A DNA stretch of 64,000 bases from Streptomyces capillispiralis (GTDB lineage: Bacteria > Actinomycetota > Actinomycetes > Streptomycetales > Streptomycetaceae): assembly GCF_007829875.1 (NCBI RefSeq), contig NZ_VIWV01000001.1, positions 3,380,501-3,444,500 of the forward strand, written 5' to 3'. A program made the position numbers and the translations under genes. The notes under the pieces are model-generated. The model did no database searches, had not been told where the DNA came from, and was given only the letters and a program-made list of their open reading frames with translations. Below, piece after piece: positions 22,197 through 30,943 of this stretch. Every line of letters begins with the position of its first letter. Position 1 is the first letter of the stretch.

Positions 22197-24926
22197 TCAG
22201 TCCTCGGGCAGGCCGCTCGGCGGTCTGCGGCGGGGCGGCGCCGGCACGGCGCGGCGGAGCAGCGGGAGCAGGACGCGGACGACGACGGTGTGCAGGACGA
22301 CGAGCAGGGCGAGCAGGACCGGCGTGGCCGGCGCGAGGGCGTCGCGCGCCACCCAGCCGCCCACGGCGACGAGATACAGGACCCCCCAGCGCCCCGGCCA
22401 CGACAGCCGTCCGCCCACGTGCGCGAGCAGCGGCCACAGGGCGGCGAGGCACAGCACATGGCAGACCAGCGGCACCCAGCGCAGCAGCGGTCCGGGCACG
22501 TCCAGGCCCAACGCCTCCGCGAGGGAACCGGCCGTCTGCGGGGAGAACGCGCCGCCCACGGGCTCCGGTTCCCGGCCGAGGAGGACGGGCGCGGCGTGCA
22601 GCGCGACCAGGGCGGACCCCAGTGCCGTACCGGTGAGCCAGGTGTCGGCCCGCGTGGACAGCGTCACCGAGGCGACGAAGACCAGGAGCAGTACGCCCCC
22701 AGAGGCGAGCGCCGTGAGCGGCAGCCCTTCCAGCAGCTGACGCCCGGTCAGTGCGGCGGCGTCGGTTCCGTCGAGCCGGGGCAGGTCGCGCACCGAGGCC
22801 CAGAAGACGAGGGTGGCGAGTCCGAGGACGGCCCACAGGAGGTGTCTCAGACGCCGGTCGTCCGGGCCGCCGGACGGCCGCGGCGGGTTGGGCCGCGCCG
22901 CGCCGGCCTCCGCGGGCCCGCGCCGCTCCCGCGAGGCGGTGGCCGGTGGGGCCGCGGCGGCCCAGGTGGTCCGGCCGGGCTGCCGCGGCGCCCCGCGCCA
23001 CGGTGACGGCCCCGCGGACCGGTCCCCGTCCGGCCCGTCCTTCCACCCGGACCGGTCCCCCGCCGACCCGCCCCACGCGTCCCGCTCGTCCCGCTCGTCC
23101 CGCTGGACCGGCTCGTCCGCCCGGCCCGGCTCCTCCACCCGTGACCAGACGTCCGCCCGGCCCGGCTCCTCCACCCGTGACCAGGCGTCCGTCCGGGCGC
23201 GCCCGTCTGCCCGGACCGCCTCCTCCGCCCGCGACCACCCGTCCGCCCCGGCCCGCTCGTCCGCCCGGACCCGCTCCTCCACCCCGTCAGGTCCCGCGTC
23301 CGCCGCCGCCGTCCCGGCACCAGCGCCCTCCTCGGCTCCCCCCGCCGGCTCCCCCGCGCCCGCCGCTCCGGCTCCCGGTCCGGGAGCGGGCTGCGGCCGT
23401 ACGATGAACGCCAGCGTGTCCGCCTGCAAGGCCTCGCGTTCGTACCCGGGGCGGCCGATGAACAACGTGACCGTGTCCTCGCCGGACTCCTCGGACCGCT
23501 CGTCCCCGGACGCGGTGCGGCGGGCCCAGCCGGTGCCGTACCCGGCGGTGGCGTTCAGCCGGGCCCAGCGCGTGCCGTAGGCGGTGCCGGTGGGCGGCCG
23601 GTCCGCGGGGCCGCCGGTCCGGTCGCGCAGGGCCGCCCGCAGCCCGAACACCGAGACGGCCGCGATCAGCGTCATGCTGATCAGCACCGCCCATCCGGCC
23701 CCCGCGATCCCCGCCGGGGTGAACAGCACACCCGCGCTGCCCAGCACCAGGGCGCACATCGCCCCCTGGAGCGCCGCGAGCACTCCCGTGCGCCCCTGCA
23801 CCCGCAGCACGCCGATGTAGAGCTCCACGACCACCCGGGGCAGCGCCCCCAGGGCGAGTAGCCTCAGTACGGTCGAGCCGTGCTCGGCGTAGTCCGCGCT
23901 GAACGGCGTGAGGATCAGCGGTGCGAAGATCACCAGGACCGCCACCACCGGCACCAGCAGCAGCGTCATCCGGCGCAGCGCGCCCCGCACCCCGTCGGCC
24001 AGTTGGCGCGGGTCGTGCGAGGCGTGGGCGGTGAGCGACGAGGCCATGTTGATGGCCATGAACTCCATCGTGCCGCCGACGGTGTACGCCACGTAGAAGT
24101 AGCCGTTCTCCGCGGCGCTGAAGCGGACGGCGACCATCACGGGCAGCAGGTTGATCATCGCCAGGCTGAACAGCGCGCCGAGCGAGTCACCGGCCAGGAA
24201 GCGGCCCATGGTGCGCAGGGCGGGCGGTTCCACGTCGCGGTCGGCGGCGGCCTGGCGCGGGATGAGCCGGCGGAAGATCAGCCAGCCGAGGGGGAGGGTG
24301 GAGAACGCGATGGCCACGGCCCAGGACGCGAAGATGCCCAGCACGGGCAGCGCGCTCGCGAAGACGGCCAGCAGGACCAGCTTCCCGACGGAGAACATCG
24401 CGTTGCCGGCCGGCACCCACTCGGCCTTGCGCAGCCCGGTGAGCACCCCGTCCTGGAGCGTGAGCAGCGCCCAGGCCACGCACGCCGCGACGAACAGCGC
24501 CCCGGCCAGCGGGGTGCCGAGGGGTTCGTAGGAGGCGCCCCACCGGTCGAGGGTGAGCAGGAAGACGCCCGCGGCCAGGGCGACGACCACGGAACTCGCC
24601 CCGTACACGCCCCACACCAGGCGTCCGGTCTCGCGGCCGGCCCGCGGGACGAAGCGGACCACGGCGCCGATCATCGTGGTCGCGGTGATGCTGGCGAGCA
24701 GGCGCATCGCGGCGATCGCGGCGGACCCCTCGCCGACGGCGTCCTCGGAGTAGTAGCGGGCGGCCACGAGCCAGAACCCCAGGCCGAGGACGGCGGACAC
24801 GCCCGTGCTGAGCATCAGGAAGTAGGCGTTCTTGAACAGGGAGTCGGAGCCCGGCCCGTCCCCGGCGGGCCGGGGCCCGCCGTCGGCGCGCACCGCCGCC
24901 GGTTCCTGCACCTGGGTGTCATTCAC
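22197..24926 (-). CDS. Wzx/MATE-like polysaccharide flippase fused to a second membrane domain
   Basis: A 909-residue protein. Residues about 30-435 form a complete MOP-superfamily flippase with about twelve helices (FKNAYFLMLSTGVSAVLGLGF, FLAGDSLGALFSLAMINLLPV, YVAYTVGGTMEFMAINMASS). Residues about 436-690 are a charged, Arg/Glu/Ala-rich linker with a 12-residue repeat. Residues about 692-909 hold five or six more helices (LLWAVLGLATLVFWA, WGVLYLVAVGGWVARDAL, VLLALLVVLHTVVVRVL). The flippase should move a lipid-linked glycan across the membrane; the extra domain has no recognised homologue. The GTG at 24926 overlaps the aminotransferase stop by eight bases. The frame is open throughout, so this is a real fusion rather than two genes. 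Confidence 0.83.
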   Translation of the reverse strand: MNDTQVQEPAAVRADGGPRPAGDGPGSDSLFKNAYFLMLSTGVSAVLGLGFWLVAARYYSEDAVGEGSAAIAAMRLLASITATTMIGAVVRFVPRAGRETGRLVWGVYGASSVVVALAAGVFLLTLDRWGASYEPLGTPLAGALFVAACVAWALLTLQDGVLTGLRKAEWVPAGNAMFSVGKLVLLAVFASALPVLGIFASWAVAIAFSTLPLGWLIFRRLIPRQAAADRDVEPPALRTMGRFLAGDSLGALFSLAMINLLPVMVAVRFSAAENGYFYVAYTVGGTMEFMAINMASSLTAHASHDPRQLADGVRGALRRMTLLLVPVVAVLVIFAPLILTPFSADYAEHGSTVLRLLALGALPRVVVELYIGVLRVQGRTGVLAALQGAMCALVLGSAGVLFTPAGIAGAGWAVLISMTLIAAVSVFGLRAALRDRTGGPADRPPTGTAYGTRWARLNATAGYGTGWARRTASGDERSEESGEDTVTLFIGRPGYEREALQADTLAFIVRPQPAPGPGAGAAGAGEPAGGAEEGAGAGTAAADAGPDGVEERVRADERAGADGWSRAEEAVRADGRARTDAWSRVEEPGRADVWSRVEEPGRADEPVQRDERDERDAWGGSAGDRSGWKDGPDGDRSAGPSPWRGAPRQPGRTTWAAAAPPATASRERRGPAEAGAARPNPPRPSGGPDDRRLRHLLWAVLGLATLVFWASVRDLPRLDGTDAAALTGRQLLEGLPLTALASGGVLLLVFVASVTLSTRADTWLTGTALGSALVALHAAPVLLGREPEPVGGAFSPQTAGSLAEALGLDVPGPLLRWVPLVCHVLCLAALWPLLAHVGGRLSWPGRWGVLYLVAVGGWVARDALAPATPVLLALLVVLHTVVVRVLLPLLRRAVPAPPRRRPPSGLPED
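23114..23184. repeat. 36-bp direct repeat encoding a 12-residue unit in the flippase linker
   Basis: A 35-base string is identical at 23114-23148 and 23150-23184, a 36-bp period. In protein it gives two copies of SRVEEPGRADVW-like sequence. Further diverged relatives occur up to about 23290, giving WSRAEEAVRADGRARTDAWSR-type sequence. Confidence 0.85.
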
Positions 24927-26178
24927 GGGACGACCCCAGCCCGCCCGTCGCCGTCCCCGGCCCGGCCGGGCCCGGTGGCGGTTCGGCCGGCCGCGCACCG
25001 GACCGCTCCAGCGCCTCGACGGCCTGCCGCGCCCGCAGCGGGTCCACCGGCAGCGCGTGCCGCGCGAACCAGCGGGCCGCATCGGGCGCGGGCGACGGGT
25101 CCGTGAACCGGGCCCCCGCGTAGTCGTCCAGGGGCGGGTCGTAGAGGTAGCCGACGACGATCCCGCTCCGCGCCAGCGCCGCGATCGCCGCGTCCCGGTC
25201 CGCCACCAGCAGCGGCACCCGGAACAGCGGCTGCACGGCGCCGCCCTCCGGCGGCCGCGCCCAGCGCGTGGACAGCAGCAGCTCGGTGCCGTCCCGGGCC
25301 GCCCGTAACACCTCGTCCAGCCGCCCGAGTCTGCGCTGGATCCGCCGCAGCCGCAGCGGGCCGGACTCCTGGCGGTAGGTGTGCATGTCGACGCGGACCC
25401 AGGGGTCGTGCGTGGCCAGGTCCGGGGCCGGGCCGGCCGCCCGGGCCAGCGCCTCCGGACGCAGCGGCATCCTGATCCCGTCGCGCTCCGTCAGCCCCAG
25501 CAGCCCCATCGCGGCCCACGCGGCCCGCCGCAGCCCCAGCCCCCGCACCGCCGCCTCGGCGTACGGCCGTACGGCGTAGGCGAGTTCGGACGCCGTGCGG
25601 CGCGGGGTGAGCAGGGCGTCGCAGGCGGCGCGCACGGTCTCGCGCAGGTCCGGGTCGGCGAGCGACAGGATGCCCCCGGCCTGGGCGTCGGCGTGCTTGG
25701 AAAGGCTGAAAACGGAGGCCTCGCCCCAGGCCCCGACCGGCCGCCCGCCGACCTCGCTGCCGATGGCGTGCGCCGCGTCCTCGAACAGCGGGATGCCCAA
25801 CGCGTCGCAACGCGCCCGCAGTTCGGGGGCCGGATCCGGATTGCCGTACAGGTTGGTCGTCAGGACGGCGGAGAGCGAGCCCCACACCTCGTCGGGCACG
25901 GCGTCGATGTCGATGGACGCGTCGAACGGGTTCAACGGCGCCTGTACCGGCCGCAGTCCCGCCGCCAGCACAACGAAGAAGATGACGTCGTCGTTGACCG
26001 GCGACATCAGGACCCTGCCGCCCGGCGGGCACCAGTGGCGCAGGGCCACGAACAGCCCGAACCGGCATGACGGCACGTACACGCATTCCCGGCCGAGCCG
26101 GCCGCGCATGGTCTCTTCCAGCCGTTTCGACTGCGAGCCGTGGCGCACCGAACCCGGGCCGGCCTCCCCTGTGGCCAT
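24919..26178 (-). CDS. DegT/DnrJ/EryC1-like PLP-dependent aminotransferase with TTA codon
   Basis: A 419-residue fold-type I aminotransferase. The PLP Lys is probably Lys161 in FSLSKHADAQAGG, and the Asp that grips the cofactor nitrogen is Asp134 in FEDAAHAIG. The family aminates nucleotide-linked keto-sugars, supplying an amino sugar. The ATG at 26178 has GGGGGG three to four bases upstream. First gene of the five-gene minus-strand operon. Codon 291 (25306-25308 read on the minus strand) is TTA, the rare Leu codon read by the bldA tRNA, so production should be delayed to aerial growth or secondary metabolism. A TTGACG -35-like hexamer is at 26260-26265, without a convincing -10. Confidence 0.87.
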   Translation of the reverse strand: MATGEAGPGSVRHGSQSKRLEETMRGRLGRECVYVPSCRFGLFVALRHWCPPGGRVLMSPVNDDVIFFVVLAAGLRPVQAPLNPFDASIDIDAVPDEVWGSLSAVLTTNLYGNPDPAPELRARCDALGIPLFEDAAHAIGSEVGGRPVGAWGEASVFSLSKHADAQAGGILSLADPDLRETVRAACDALLTPRRTASELAYAVRPYAEAAVRGLGLRRAAWAAMGLLGLTERDGIRMPLRPEALARAAGPAPDLATHDPWVRVDMHTYRQESGPLRLRRIQRRLGRLDEVLRAARDGTELLLSTRWARPPEGGAVQPLFRVPLLVADRDAAIAALARSGIVVGYLYDPPLDDYAGARFTDPSPAPDAARWFARHALPVDPLRARQAVEALERSGARPAEPPPGPAGPGTATGGLGSSRE

Positions 26179-26472
26179 TCGCCCCCCTGTGTGCCGTCGG
26201 AACGCCCCCTCCCCGAGGCCTTCCGGCACCCGCCCAGACTCGCCCCCTTCGCACCGCTCCGTCAAGATTGCGTAACCGGCCTGTGGACAACTTCCGGTAC
26301 GCAAGTGGAAGCGGCGCACGGCGCCCTCGCGCCCGGGCGTGCGCGGCCGGCGGCCCCTCCCGCCGCCACACCACCACTGCGGCTCTGCACAAGACCGCCA
26401 TGTCACCCGTAACGTGTGGCACGGCCACGGACACGTGGAGCACCTGCGCACACGAAAGCGAGGCAGCACCCG

Positions 26473-27687
26473 ATGCCCCCCTTCGATGTCCCCGAGGGCG
26501 ATCCCTTCGGCCCGCACAACCTGCCGTACGGCGTGTTCTCGCCCCCCGGTTCGTCGGAGCGGACCGTGGGCGTCCGCCTCGGCGACCACGTCCTCGACGC
26601 CGGCGCGGCGGCCCACGCCCTCGGCTCCCCCTACGCCTCCCTGCTCGCCCGCCCGACCCTCGGCCCGCTGCTGGCCGCCGGCCGTACGGCCTGGTCGGAC
26701 GTGCGGCGCGCGCTCACGGCGTGGGTGACGGTCCCGGCCCACCGGGAGACCGTCGAGCCGCTGTTCCACCCGCTGTCCGAGGTGACCCTGCACCTCCCCT
26801 TCGAGGTCGCGGACTACGTCGACTTCTACGCCTCGGAGAACCACGCCCGGAACGTAGGCCGGATGTTCCGCCCCGACGCGCCCGACTCCCTGACCCCGAA
26901 CTGGAAGCACCTGCCGATCGGTTACCACGGCCGCTCCGGCACGGTCGTGGTGTCGGGCACCGACGTCGTACGCCCCTCGGGCCAGCGCAAGGGGCCCGCG
27001 GACCCCGCTCCGGTCTTCGGGCCGTCCGCGCGGCTGGACATCGAGGCCGAGGTCGGCTTCGTGGTGGGTGTGCCGTCCGCACTGGGCCGGCCGGTGCCGC
27101 TCGGCGACTTCCGCGAGCACGTCTTCGGCCTCTGCCTCCTCAACGACTGGTCCGCGCGCGACGTCCAGGCCTGGGAGTACGTCCCCCTCGGCCCGTTCCT
27201 CGGCAAGTCCTTCGCCACCTCGGTGTCGGCCTGGATCACCCCGCTGGACGCCCTGGAGGAGGCGCGCGTGGCACCGCCGGAGCGCACCCACGCGCTGCTG
27301 CCCTACCTGGACGACACGGACGAGGAACCCGGCGGGTACGACCTGCGGATTACCGTCGCCCTCAACGGCCACGTCGTCTCCGAACCCCCCTTCTCCACCA
27401 TGTACTGGACGGCCGCCCAGCAGCTCGCCCACATGACCGTCAACGGCGCCTCGCTGCGCACCGGCGACCTGTACGGCTCGGGCACCGTGAGCGGCCCCGC
27501 CGAGCGGGAGCGCGGCTCGCTGCTGGAGCTGACCTGGAACGGCCGCGACCCCCTCGAACTCCCCGACGGCAAGCGGACGTTCCTGGAGGACGGGGACGTG
27601 GTGACCCTGACGGCGTGGGCGCCGGGCCCGGACGGGGTCCGCGTGGGCCTCGGCGAGGTCACGGGACGGATCGTCCCCACGGCCTGA
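26473..27687 (+). CDS. fahA: fumarylacetoacetase
   Basis: A 404-residue fumarylacetoacetate hydrolase, the last step of homogentisate/tyrosine breakdown, giving fumarate and acetoacetate in the cytoplasm. Family landmarks are DFYASENHARNVGRMFRP, the YHGRSGTVVVSGTDVVRP region, metal-binding EAEVGFVVG, NDWSARDVQAWEYVPLGPF and GDLYGSGTVSG. Length is close to the usual 400-430 residues. Start chosen at the ATG at 26473 before PPFDVPEGDPFG, where the family usually begins; the in-frame ORF runs further upstream without a ribosome binding site. It is divergent from the polysaccharide operon. No hmgA or hppD is adjacent. Confidence 0.94.
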   Translation: MPPFDVPEGDPFGPHNLPYGVFSPPGSSERTVGVRLGDHVLDAGAAAHALGSPYASLLARPTLGPLLAAGRTAWSDVRRALTAWVTVPAHRETVEPLFHPLSEVTLHLPFEVADYVDFYASENHARNVGRMFRPDAPDSLTPNWKHLPIGYHGRSGTVVVSGTDVVRPSGQRKGPADPAPVFGPSARLDIEAEVGFVVGVPSALGRPVPLGDFREHVFGLCLLNDWSARDVQAWEYVPLGPFLGKSFATSVSAWITPLDALEEARVAPPERTHALLPYLDDTDEEPGGYDLRITVALNGHVVSEPPFSTMYWTAAQQLAHMTVNGASLRTGDLYGSGTVSGPAERERGSLLELTWNGRDPLELPDGKRTFLEDGDVVTLTAWAPGPDGVRVGLGEVTGRIVPTA

Positions 27688-27858
27688 ACCGTCCGCCGCC
27701 CCCTTCCGGTCCCGTCCGGACGCTGACTCGCACCGCCCTTCGCCGTCATACTGGGCGTCGGGCGGTGTGCGCGTTCACTCCGCGCGCCCCCCGCACCTCA
27801 CGCACGCCCCAGCACGACCCGAAGCCGCCCTCGTCCGAGGAGATCCGGAGCCCGTGGC

Positions 27859-28797
27859 ATGACCGTCTGCCTGCTCCTGCTGAGCGTTGTCGCCGTGACG
27901 GCCGCCGTGCCCGTCCCGCGGGCGCTGACCCGCGCGAAGTGGCCGGAGCGGGAGCCCGTGGTGGGGCTGTGGGTGTGGCAGTGCCTGGTCGCCACCGTCC
28001 TGCTGTGCTGTCTGACGGCGCTCGCCCTCGGTGCCGCCGCCGTCTTCGGCACCGTCCGCGCCCAGCTCTTCGCCCCGGCCCCGCCCGCCGTGACCGCGGC
28101 GTACGACCTGTCCTCCGCACCGCTGTGGGCGAGCGCGCTCACCCTGCTGCTGGCCTGCGGGGCGGCCTGGACGACGGCCATGCTCGGGCGCGAGCTGGTC
28201 GAGGCCCGCCGGCGCCGCAGCCGGGCCCGGGCGCAGCTGCGCGAGCGCGCCCCCGAGCTGCCCGCGGGACTCCCGGCGGGCCGCGGCCCGCTGCTGGTGC
28301 TGGAGGACGAGTACCCCGACGCCTGGTGGATGCCGGGCAGCCCGCCCCAGCTGATCGTCACCACCGGCGCGCTACAGCGCCTCACCGACCACCAGCTGGA
28401 CGCCGTCCTCACCCATGAGCGCGGCCACGCCCGCGCCCGCCACGACTGGCTGCTGCACCTGTCCACGGCCCTGGCCACCGGCTTTCCCCGGATCCCGCTG
28501 TTCGCCCACTTCTGCGACCAGACCCACCGGCTGGTCGAGCTGGCCGCCGACGACACCGCCTCCCGCCGCTGCGGTCACCTGACCACGGCCCTGGCCCTGA
28601 TCGAACTCAACCAGCACCGGGGAGTGCTGTCCTGCGCGTCCAGCCACCGCCTGCTCGGCGAACGCGTCGACCGCCTCCTGGAGCCGCCGCCCCGCCTCGA
28701 CCGCCACCACCGCGCCCTGACGACGACGGTGGCGGCGCTGGTCCCCCTCCTCCCCCTGCTGATCACCTTCGCACCGGGGCTGACGGCCCTGCCGTAG
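27859..28797 (+). CDS. M56-family (BlaR1-like) membrane zinc metallopeptidase
   Basis: A 312-residue membrane protein with N-terminal helices (about residues 1-20, 30-70 and 90-110), a cytoplasmic gluzincin domain with the zinc motif HERGH (His186, Glu187, His190), and a C-terminal helix. The pattern matches short M56 peptidases of actinobacteria. M56 peptidases usually sit beside a BlaI/MecI-type repressor and cleave it after a signal, but no such gene lies within this window near it. GGAG lies nine bases before the ATG. The gene is convergent with recQ, 20 bp between stops. Confidence 0.88.
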   Translation: MTVCLLLLSVVAVTAAVPVPRALTRAKWPEREPVVGLWVWQCLVATVLLCCLTALALGAAAVFGTVRAQLFAPAPPAVTAAYDLSSAPLWASALTLLLACGAAWTTAMLGRELVEARRRRSRARAQLRERAPELPAGLPAGRGPLLVLEDEYPDAWWMPGSPPQLIVTTGALQRLTDHQLDAVLTHERGHARARHDWLLHLSTALATGFPRIPLFAHFCDQTHRLVELAADDTASRRCGHLTTALALIELNQHRGVLSCASSHRLLGERVDRLLEPPPRLDRHHRALTTTVAALVPLLPLLITFAPGLTALP

Positions 28798-28817
28798 AAC
28801 GCCCGCCCCCGCCGGCC

Positions 28818-30785
28818 CTAGCTCCAGTCGGGCTCCGGCTCCTCCGTGGGCCAGTCGTCCTCACCGGGGTGGGCGGCACCGGCGGTGGGCGTCCCGGTCC
28901 CGGTGTCCGCCGGCGCCTTCAGCCCGGCCAGCACCCCCACCACGCCCTCCCCGTACGTGGCCAGCTTCTTCTCGCCCACTCCGCTGATCCCGCCGAGCTC
29001 GGCCACCGAGGCGGGCCAGACGGTGGCGATCTCCCTGAGCGTGGCGTCGTGGAAGATGACGTACGCCGGGACGCCCTGCTCGCGGGCCTGCTCGGCACGC
29101 CAGGCGCGCAGCGCCTCGAACGCCGGGAGCAGCTCCGCCGGCAGTTCGGCGGCGGCCGCCCTGGCCTTGCGGTCGCCCCGGCCGCCCGTGCCCCGGGCGG
29201 TCGCCGGCTTCTTCGGCTCCTTGCGCAGCGGCACCTCCCGCTCCCGCCGCAGCACCGCCCCGCTCGCCTCGGTGAGCCCCAGCGTGCCGTACTCGCCCTC
29301 CACGGCGAGCAGCCCCTGGGCGAGCAGCTGGCGCACGACGCCCCGCCACTCCGCCTCCGTCAGCTCCTCCCCTATCCCGAACACGGAGAGCTGGTCGTGG
29401 TCGAACTGGATCACCTTGGCCGTGCGCCGCCCCAGCAGGATGTCGACGATCTGCGCGGCGCCGAACTTCTGCCCGCGCTCCCGCTGCAACCGCACCACCG
29501 TCGACAGCACCTTCTGCGCCGCGACGGTCCCGTCCCAGGTCTCCGGCGGGGTCAGACAGGTGTCGCAGTTGCCGCAGCCGGCCGGGCCGGCCTCCTGGCC
29601 GAAGTAGGCCAGGAGCTGGCCGCGCCGGCACCGGACGGTCTCGCACAGCGCGAGCATCGCGTCCAGGTGCTGGTTGGCGCGCCGCCGGAACGCCTCGTCG
29701 CCCTCACCGGACTGGATCAGCTTGCGCTGCTGCACGACGTCGTTGAGCCCGTACGCCATCCAGGCCGTGGACGGCAGCCCGTCGCGCCCCGCGCGGCCCG
29801 TCTCCTGGTAGTAGCCCTCGACCGACTTGGGCAGGTCGAGGTGGGCGACGAAGCGGACGTCCGGCTTGTCGATGCCCATGCCGAACGCGATGGTCGCCAC
29901 CACCACCAGGCCGTCCTCCCGCAGGAACCGCGCCTGGTGCCGCGCGCGCGTCCCCGCGTCGAGACCCGCGTGGTACGGCACCGCCTCGATGCCGTTGCGC
30001 GAGAGGAACTCGGCGGTCTTGTCCACCGAGTTGCGCGAGAGGCAGTAGACGATGCCCGCGTCCCCGGCGTGCTCCTCGCGCAGGAAATGCAGCAGCTGCT
30101 TCTTCGGGTCCGCCTTCGGCACGAGCCGGTACTGGATGTTGGGCCGGTCGAAGCTGGCCACGAAGTGCCGGGCCGACGGCATGTTCAGCCGCTCGGTGAT
30201 CTCCCGGTGCGTGGCGTGCGTGGCCGTCGCCGTGAGCGCGATCCGGGGCACGTCCGGCCACCGCTCGCCGAGCAGCGACAGGGTGAGGTAGTCCGGCCGG
30301 AAGTCGTGTCCCCACTGGGACACGCAGTGCGCCTCGTCGATCGCGAAGACGGAGATCTTGCCCCGGGAGAGCAGATCGAGGCTGCTGTCCAGCCGCAGCC
30401 GCTCCGGAGCGAGGTACAGCAGGTCCAGCTCGCCGGCGAGGAACTCGGCCTCGACGAGTCGGCGCTCCTCGAAGTCCTGCGTGGAGTTCATGTACCCGGC
30501 GCGCACACCCAGCGCCCGAAGCGCGTCCACCTGGTCCTGCATCAGGGCGATCAGCGGTGAGACGACGACCCCCGTGCCCGGTCTGACCAGGGCCGGGATC
30601 TGGTAGCACAGCGATTTTCCGCCGCCGGTCGGCATGAGCACGACCGCGTCACCACCCGCGATCACATGCTCGACGACCGCTTCCTGCTCACCGCGGAAGG
30701 CGTCGTAGCCGAACACCCGGTGCAGGGTGGCCAGCGCCTCCCCATCCGTCATCGTCATCCCGGCGGTACCGCCCGTCCCGTGCAT
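28818..30785 (-). CDS. recQ: ATP-dependent DNA helicase RecQ
   Basis: A 655-residue 3'-5' helicase of superfamily 2. Walker A is MPTGGGKS (51-58), motif II DEAH lies in [20 protein letters not shown], and motif VI region [10 protein letters not shown] is present. The RecQ-Ct zinc-binding Cys cluster ([15 protein letters not shown] and GNCDTC), a winged helix and a C-terminal HRDC domain ([20 protein letters not shown] onward) follow. It unwinds recombination and repair intermediates. The ATG at 30785 is preceded by GGGGGACGGG; the ORF extends to 30842 without support. The last 30 residues are a disordered acidic tail. Confidence 0.95.
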   Translation of the reverse strand: MHGTGGTAGMTMTDGEALATLHRVFGYDAFRGEQEAVVEHVIAGGDAVVLMPTGGGKSLCYQIPALVRPGTGVVVSPLIALMQDQVDALRALGVRAGYMNSTQDFEERRLVEAEFLAGELDLLYLAPERLRLDSSLDLLSRGKISVFAIDEAHCVSQWGHDFRPDYLTLSLLGERWPDVPRIALTATATHATHREITERLNMPSARHFVASFDRPNIQYRLVPKADPKKQLLHFLREEHAGDAGIVYCLSRNSVDKTAEFLSRNGIEAVPYHAGLDAGTRARHQARFLREDGLVVVATIAFGMGIDKPDVRFVAHLDLPKSVEGYYQETGRAGRDGLPSTAWMAYGLNDVVQQRKLIQSGEGDEAFRRRANQHLDAMLALCETVRCRRGQLLAYFGQEAGPAGCGNCDTCLTPPETWDGTVAAQKVLSTVVRLQRERGQKFGAAQIVDILLGRRTAKVIQFDHDQLSVFGIGEELTEAEWRGVVRQLLAQGLLAVEGEYGTLGLTEASGAVLRREREVPLRKEPKKPATARGTGGRGDRKARAAAAELPAELLPAFEALRAWRAEQAREQGVPAYVIFHDATLREIATVWPASVAELGGISGVGEKKLATYGEGVVGVLAGLKAPADTGTGTPTAGAAHPGEDDWPTEEPEPDWS

Positions 30786-30943
30786 CGTCCCGTCCCCCGT
30801 GCGTCGTCCCTCGACCACTGCGTCCACGATAGGCGCCCGCACCGACAGCCCCGCGGTTGTCCACAGGCCGGGCGGGAACGGCTGCGGCCCGGCACCCCCG
30901 TCACGGGGTCACCGGGCCGCTCCCTCGCCGGGCGGGCGCGGGG

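Noticed and set aside
23905..25106. Plus-strand frames opposite the flippase and aminotransferase genes
   Set aside because: Composition and lack of motifs mark them as shadows of the real minus-strand genes.
15357..26178. Glycopolymer region as a genomic island
   Set aside because: GC content and codon use look like the neighbours, no tRNA, integrase or direct-repeat boundaries are visible, and flanking genes are core functions.
30894..30909. ACCCCCG/CGGGGT hairpin after nuoN as terminator
   Set aside because: The stem is short with almost no loop and no U-tract; too weak to call.
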